DNA of 7,933 nt, taken from contig DGQT01000064.1 in assembly GCA_002390845.1 (NCBI GenBank), positions 1-7,933 on the forward strand. The letters run 5' to 3'. This DNA is from Chitinophagaceae bacterium UBA4407. Its GTDB lineage: Bacteria > Bacteroidota > Bacteroidia > Chitinophagales > Chitinophagaceae. Positions 6,797 to 7,933 of the stretch are shown piece after piece (position 1 is the first letter of the stretch; each line of letters begins with the position of its first letter). A model generated the notes under the pieces. The model did not search any database. It was given only the letters and a program-made list of their open reading frames with translations, and was not told the DNA's origin. Made by a program: the position numbers and the translations under genes.

Positions 6797-6843
6797 GAGG
6801 CGATGCCATCTGCGCCAATGCCAGGCTCATAAAATGTATTTAA

Positions 6844-7404
6844 TTATTGCTGCGGAAAAGCTTCGTGCTGTTTTAATTCAATTATTTGTGCTGTATGTCT
6901 TTCGCTGTGGCCGGCGATGAAAAGAATGGTTTGGTAAAGATCTAATACACCGGCAGATGGGTGCTTCCAGTACCGGTTTCTAAGATCATCTTCTGTTGTG
7001 TTTACATAGTCTGTTGTAGCATTGCGGCGCTTGCTAAAAAAAGCAATTGCTGCTTCGGCATTGGGGAATTTGCCCACAGGTTTTATTACTTCAGGGCTTG
7101 TTGCTTTTACATTGCGGCTTGAAGTACGGTTATACACTTCTTCATCGGTAGCCTTAACTTCTGCCCGCCTTGATGGATCTGTGTCGGTTGTCAAACCCTG
7201 GCGTATAGCCTGCCATATACCGTTCTCCCCAAGTGCAGTATGCTCCAGTATTTCACTGATATTCCAATTTTCAGGATTGGGCTTAAAGGCAATCTGGGAT
7301 TGGGTTAGGCCTTCTAATTCGGCTAATAATTTTTCTTTGGTAGTTTCTAATTTTCCGGCTGCATAAGCTCTTTCTACAGCGGTTAGCATAGTTGCATTGC
7401 CCAT
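6844..7404 (-). CDS. DinB-like four-helix metal-binding protein
   Basis: The 186-residue product has the length and layout of the DinB/YfiT-like superfamily (DinB_2 type). The three expected metal ligands are visible: His55 in ISEILEHTALGE (a variant of the family's W-hhxHhxxxE motif, after NW at 46-47) and His166 plus His170 in AGHSERHTAQI near the C-terminus. Trp47, Trp64 and the helical spacing also fit. Members include damage-inducible proteins and thiol-dependent transferases such as those using bacillithiol or mycothiol, but the substrate cannot be inferred here. Met6 (7387-7389) is an alternative start; the first ATG is kept because the next base pairs are in frame and no signal favours the shorter form. 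It lies 107 bp downstream of the YjbR-like gene on the same strand and ends 48 bp from the palindromic repeat. Confidence 0.85.
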   Translation of the reverse strand: MGNATMLTAVERAYAAGKLETTKEKLLAELEGLTQSQIAFKPNPENWNISEILEHTALGENGIWQAIRQGLTTDTDPSRRAEVKATDEEVYNRTSSRNVKATSPEVIKPVGKFPNAEAAIAFFSKRRNATTDYVNTTEDDLRNRYWKHPSAGVLDLYQTILFIAGHSERHTAQIIELKQHEAFPQQ

Positions 7405-7442
7405 AAATTTTTTTTAGTGTTTAAAATTAGGAACAATGAAAC

Positions 7443-7473
7443 AGTAAATATATTTTTATAGTTGGTATTTACT
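7443..7473. promoter_or_regulatory. AT-rich inverted repeat between the two small genes
   Basis: AGTAAATA (7443-7450) and TATTTACT (7466-7473) are perfect reverse complements separated by 15 nt, and the arms extend to ACAGTAAATA/TATTTACTTGT with one bulge. It lies between the YjbR-like stop codon and the DinB-like start codon. It could be a weak hairpin or an operator for a dimeric repressor. All eight bases are from an AT-rich tract, so chance is plausible. Confidence 0.25.
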
Positions 7474-7511
7474 TGTGATTTTACAAACCAAAAGAGAAAG
7501 CCGGGAGACTG

Positions 7512-7826
7512 TTATTTTGCGGCTCTAAGTTGATATGCTTCTTTTAACGCAGCAGCTACTAATTTTTTGCTGGCTTTAGTAAGGTTGATCGTTGTCCAGC
7601 CTTGTCTTCCCCAACCATTTGGAATGGCAAATATTACATCGCTGCCTGGCGGGCAAAATATAAATTGTTCAGTGGGGGTAAACCTGATGTTGAGTGTATT
7701 GTCTTCAAAAGAAAGGGTTGCAAATATTTTTTTCTTAACTGTAAAAGCAGTGCGGTTGAAATGGGGTTGTTCTCCTGCGCCGGGCAACGAAAGCGCCAGT
7801 GTTTTAGCATCTTCTGGTTTTACCAT
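7512..7826 (-). CDS. MmcQ/YjbR family protein
   Basis: This small cytoplasmic protein of 104 residues matches the usual YjbR length. Family features are the opening DAKTLALSLPGAGEQPHFNRTAFTV region (residues 6-30), the VKKKIFATLSFEDNTLNIRF hairpin (30-49), a central FCPPGSD loop, and NGWGRQGWTTINL (70-82), followed by a C-terminal helix with KLVAAALKEAYQ. The fold resembles a double-wing DNA-binding motif, but no member's biochemical role is well established, so none is assigned. The ATG at 7826 is the only start that keeps the conserved N-terminal helix. It may be co-transcribed with the DinB-like gene downstream. Confidence 0.85.
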   Translation of the reverse strand: MVKPEDAKTLALSLPGAGEQPHFNRTAFTVKKKIFATLSFEDNTLNIRFTPTEQFIFCPPGSDVIFAIPNGWGRQGWTTINLTKASKKLVAAALKEAYQLRAAK

Positions 7827-7859
7827 TGTTAAATATTTATTGTACTAATCTACAAAAAT

Positions 7860-7933
7860 TTATTTTACTTCACACAATTCATTCCATCTTGAAGTATAGC
7901 GTGGGCTGCGAAGTTCCTGCCGCATTTTCCAGT
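7860..7933 (-). CDS. Possible 3' end of an upstream minus-strand gene
   Basis: On the minus strand the frame entering at the right edge reads WKMRQELRSPRYTSRWNE... for 23 codons and stops with TAA at 7862-7860. This is 33 bp before the YjbR-like start. Its mix of charged and aromatic residues looks more protein-like than the other two minus frames, which stop within the same stretch. With so few codons the call is weak and no family can be named. Confidence 0.25.
   Translation of the reverse strand, partial: WKMRQELRSPRYTSRWNELCEVK

Noticed and set aside
6640..6820. Target-site duplication around the palindromic unit
   Set aside because: Bases just outside the arms (GGCTTTTG on the left, GAGGCGAT on the right) do not match, so recent transposition cannot be argued from flanks.
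6699..6920. 73-codon plus-strand open frame across the palindromic unit
   Set aside because: It lies mostly in the repeat, runs into the DinB-like gene on the opposite strand, and has a Cys/Arg-rich composition typical of translated repeat DNA. It is likely to be mis-annotated as a hypothetical protein.
1..7933. CRISPR array
   Set aside because: The head motifs are few, in both orientations and kilobases apart, with no regular repeat-spacer pattern.

Overview
The window looks like a chromosomal segment from a Bacteroidota bacterium, most likely of the Chitinophagaceae type. The support is indirect: moderate-to-low GC, start codons without clear Shine-Dalgarno sequences, one good Bacteroidota-type promoter (TTTG, 20 nt, then a TAnnTTTG-like box), an RprY-like response regulator, and a copper oxidase with a C-terminal barrel-like extension. 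No rRNA, tRNA, CRISPR array or transposase gene was seen.

Layout, left to right. Positions 1-57 hold a half-copy of an interspersed repeat. 149-2479 (+) is a secreted multicopper oxidase with a Met-rich insert and an added CopB-like, outer-membrane-barrel-like C-terminus. 2532-2664 is a second repeat unit. 2674-3870 (-) is a strikingly AT-rich gene for a lipoprotein with TPR-like helices and no recognised function. 3888-4012 is a third repeat unit, inverted relative to the second. 4031-5596 (-) is a HerA-like ATPase of the DUF853/YjgR family. It is divergent from 5844-6551 (+), an OmpR-class response regulator close to RprY. A strong intrinsic terminator at 6576-6613 follows the regulator, then a 136-bp palindromic repeat unit (6661-6796) lies between convergent genes. 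6844-7404 (-) is a DinB-like four-helix metal protein and 7512-7826 (-) is a small MmcQ/YjbR-fold protein. The last bases may hold the 3' end of another minus-strand gene.

The genes do not form one pathway. The copper oxidase stands alone, the regulator has no histidine kinase beside it, and only the two small right-hand genes (107 bp apart, same strand) might be co-transcribed. The most notable signal is not a gene. A 19-nt motif, TTGCGTCGCACACTTGTAC with up to four differences, appears five times and is confined to intergenic DNA. It forms the arms of quasi-palindromic units of about 100-135 bp in two subfamilies. Two units of one subfamily face each other across the AT-rich lipoprotein gene. 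I read the units as a MITE/REP-like interspersed repeat family. Their mobility, RNA structure and effect on neighbouring genes cannot be settled from this window.
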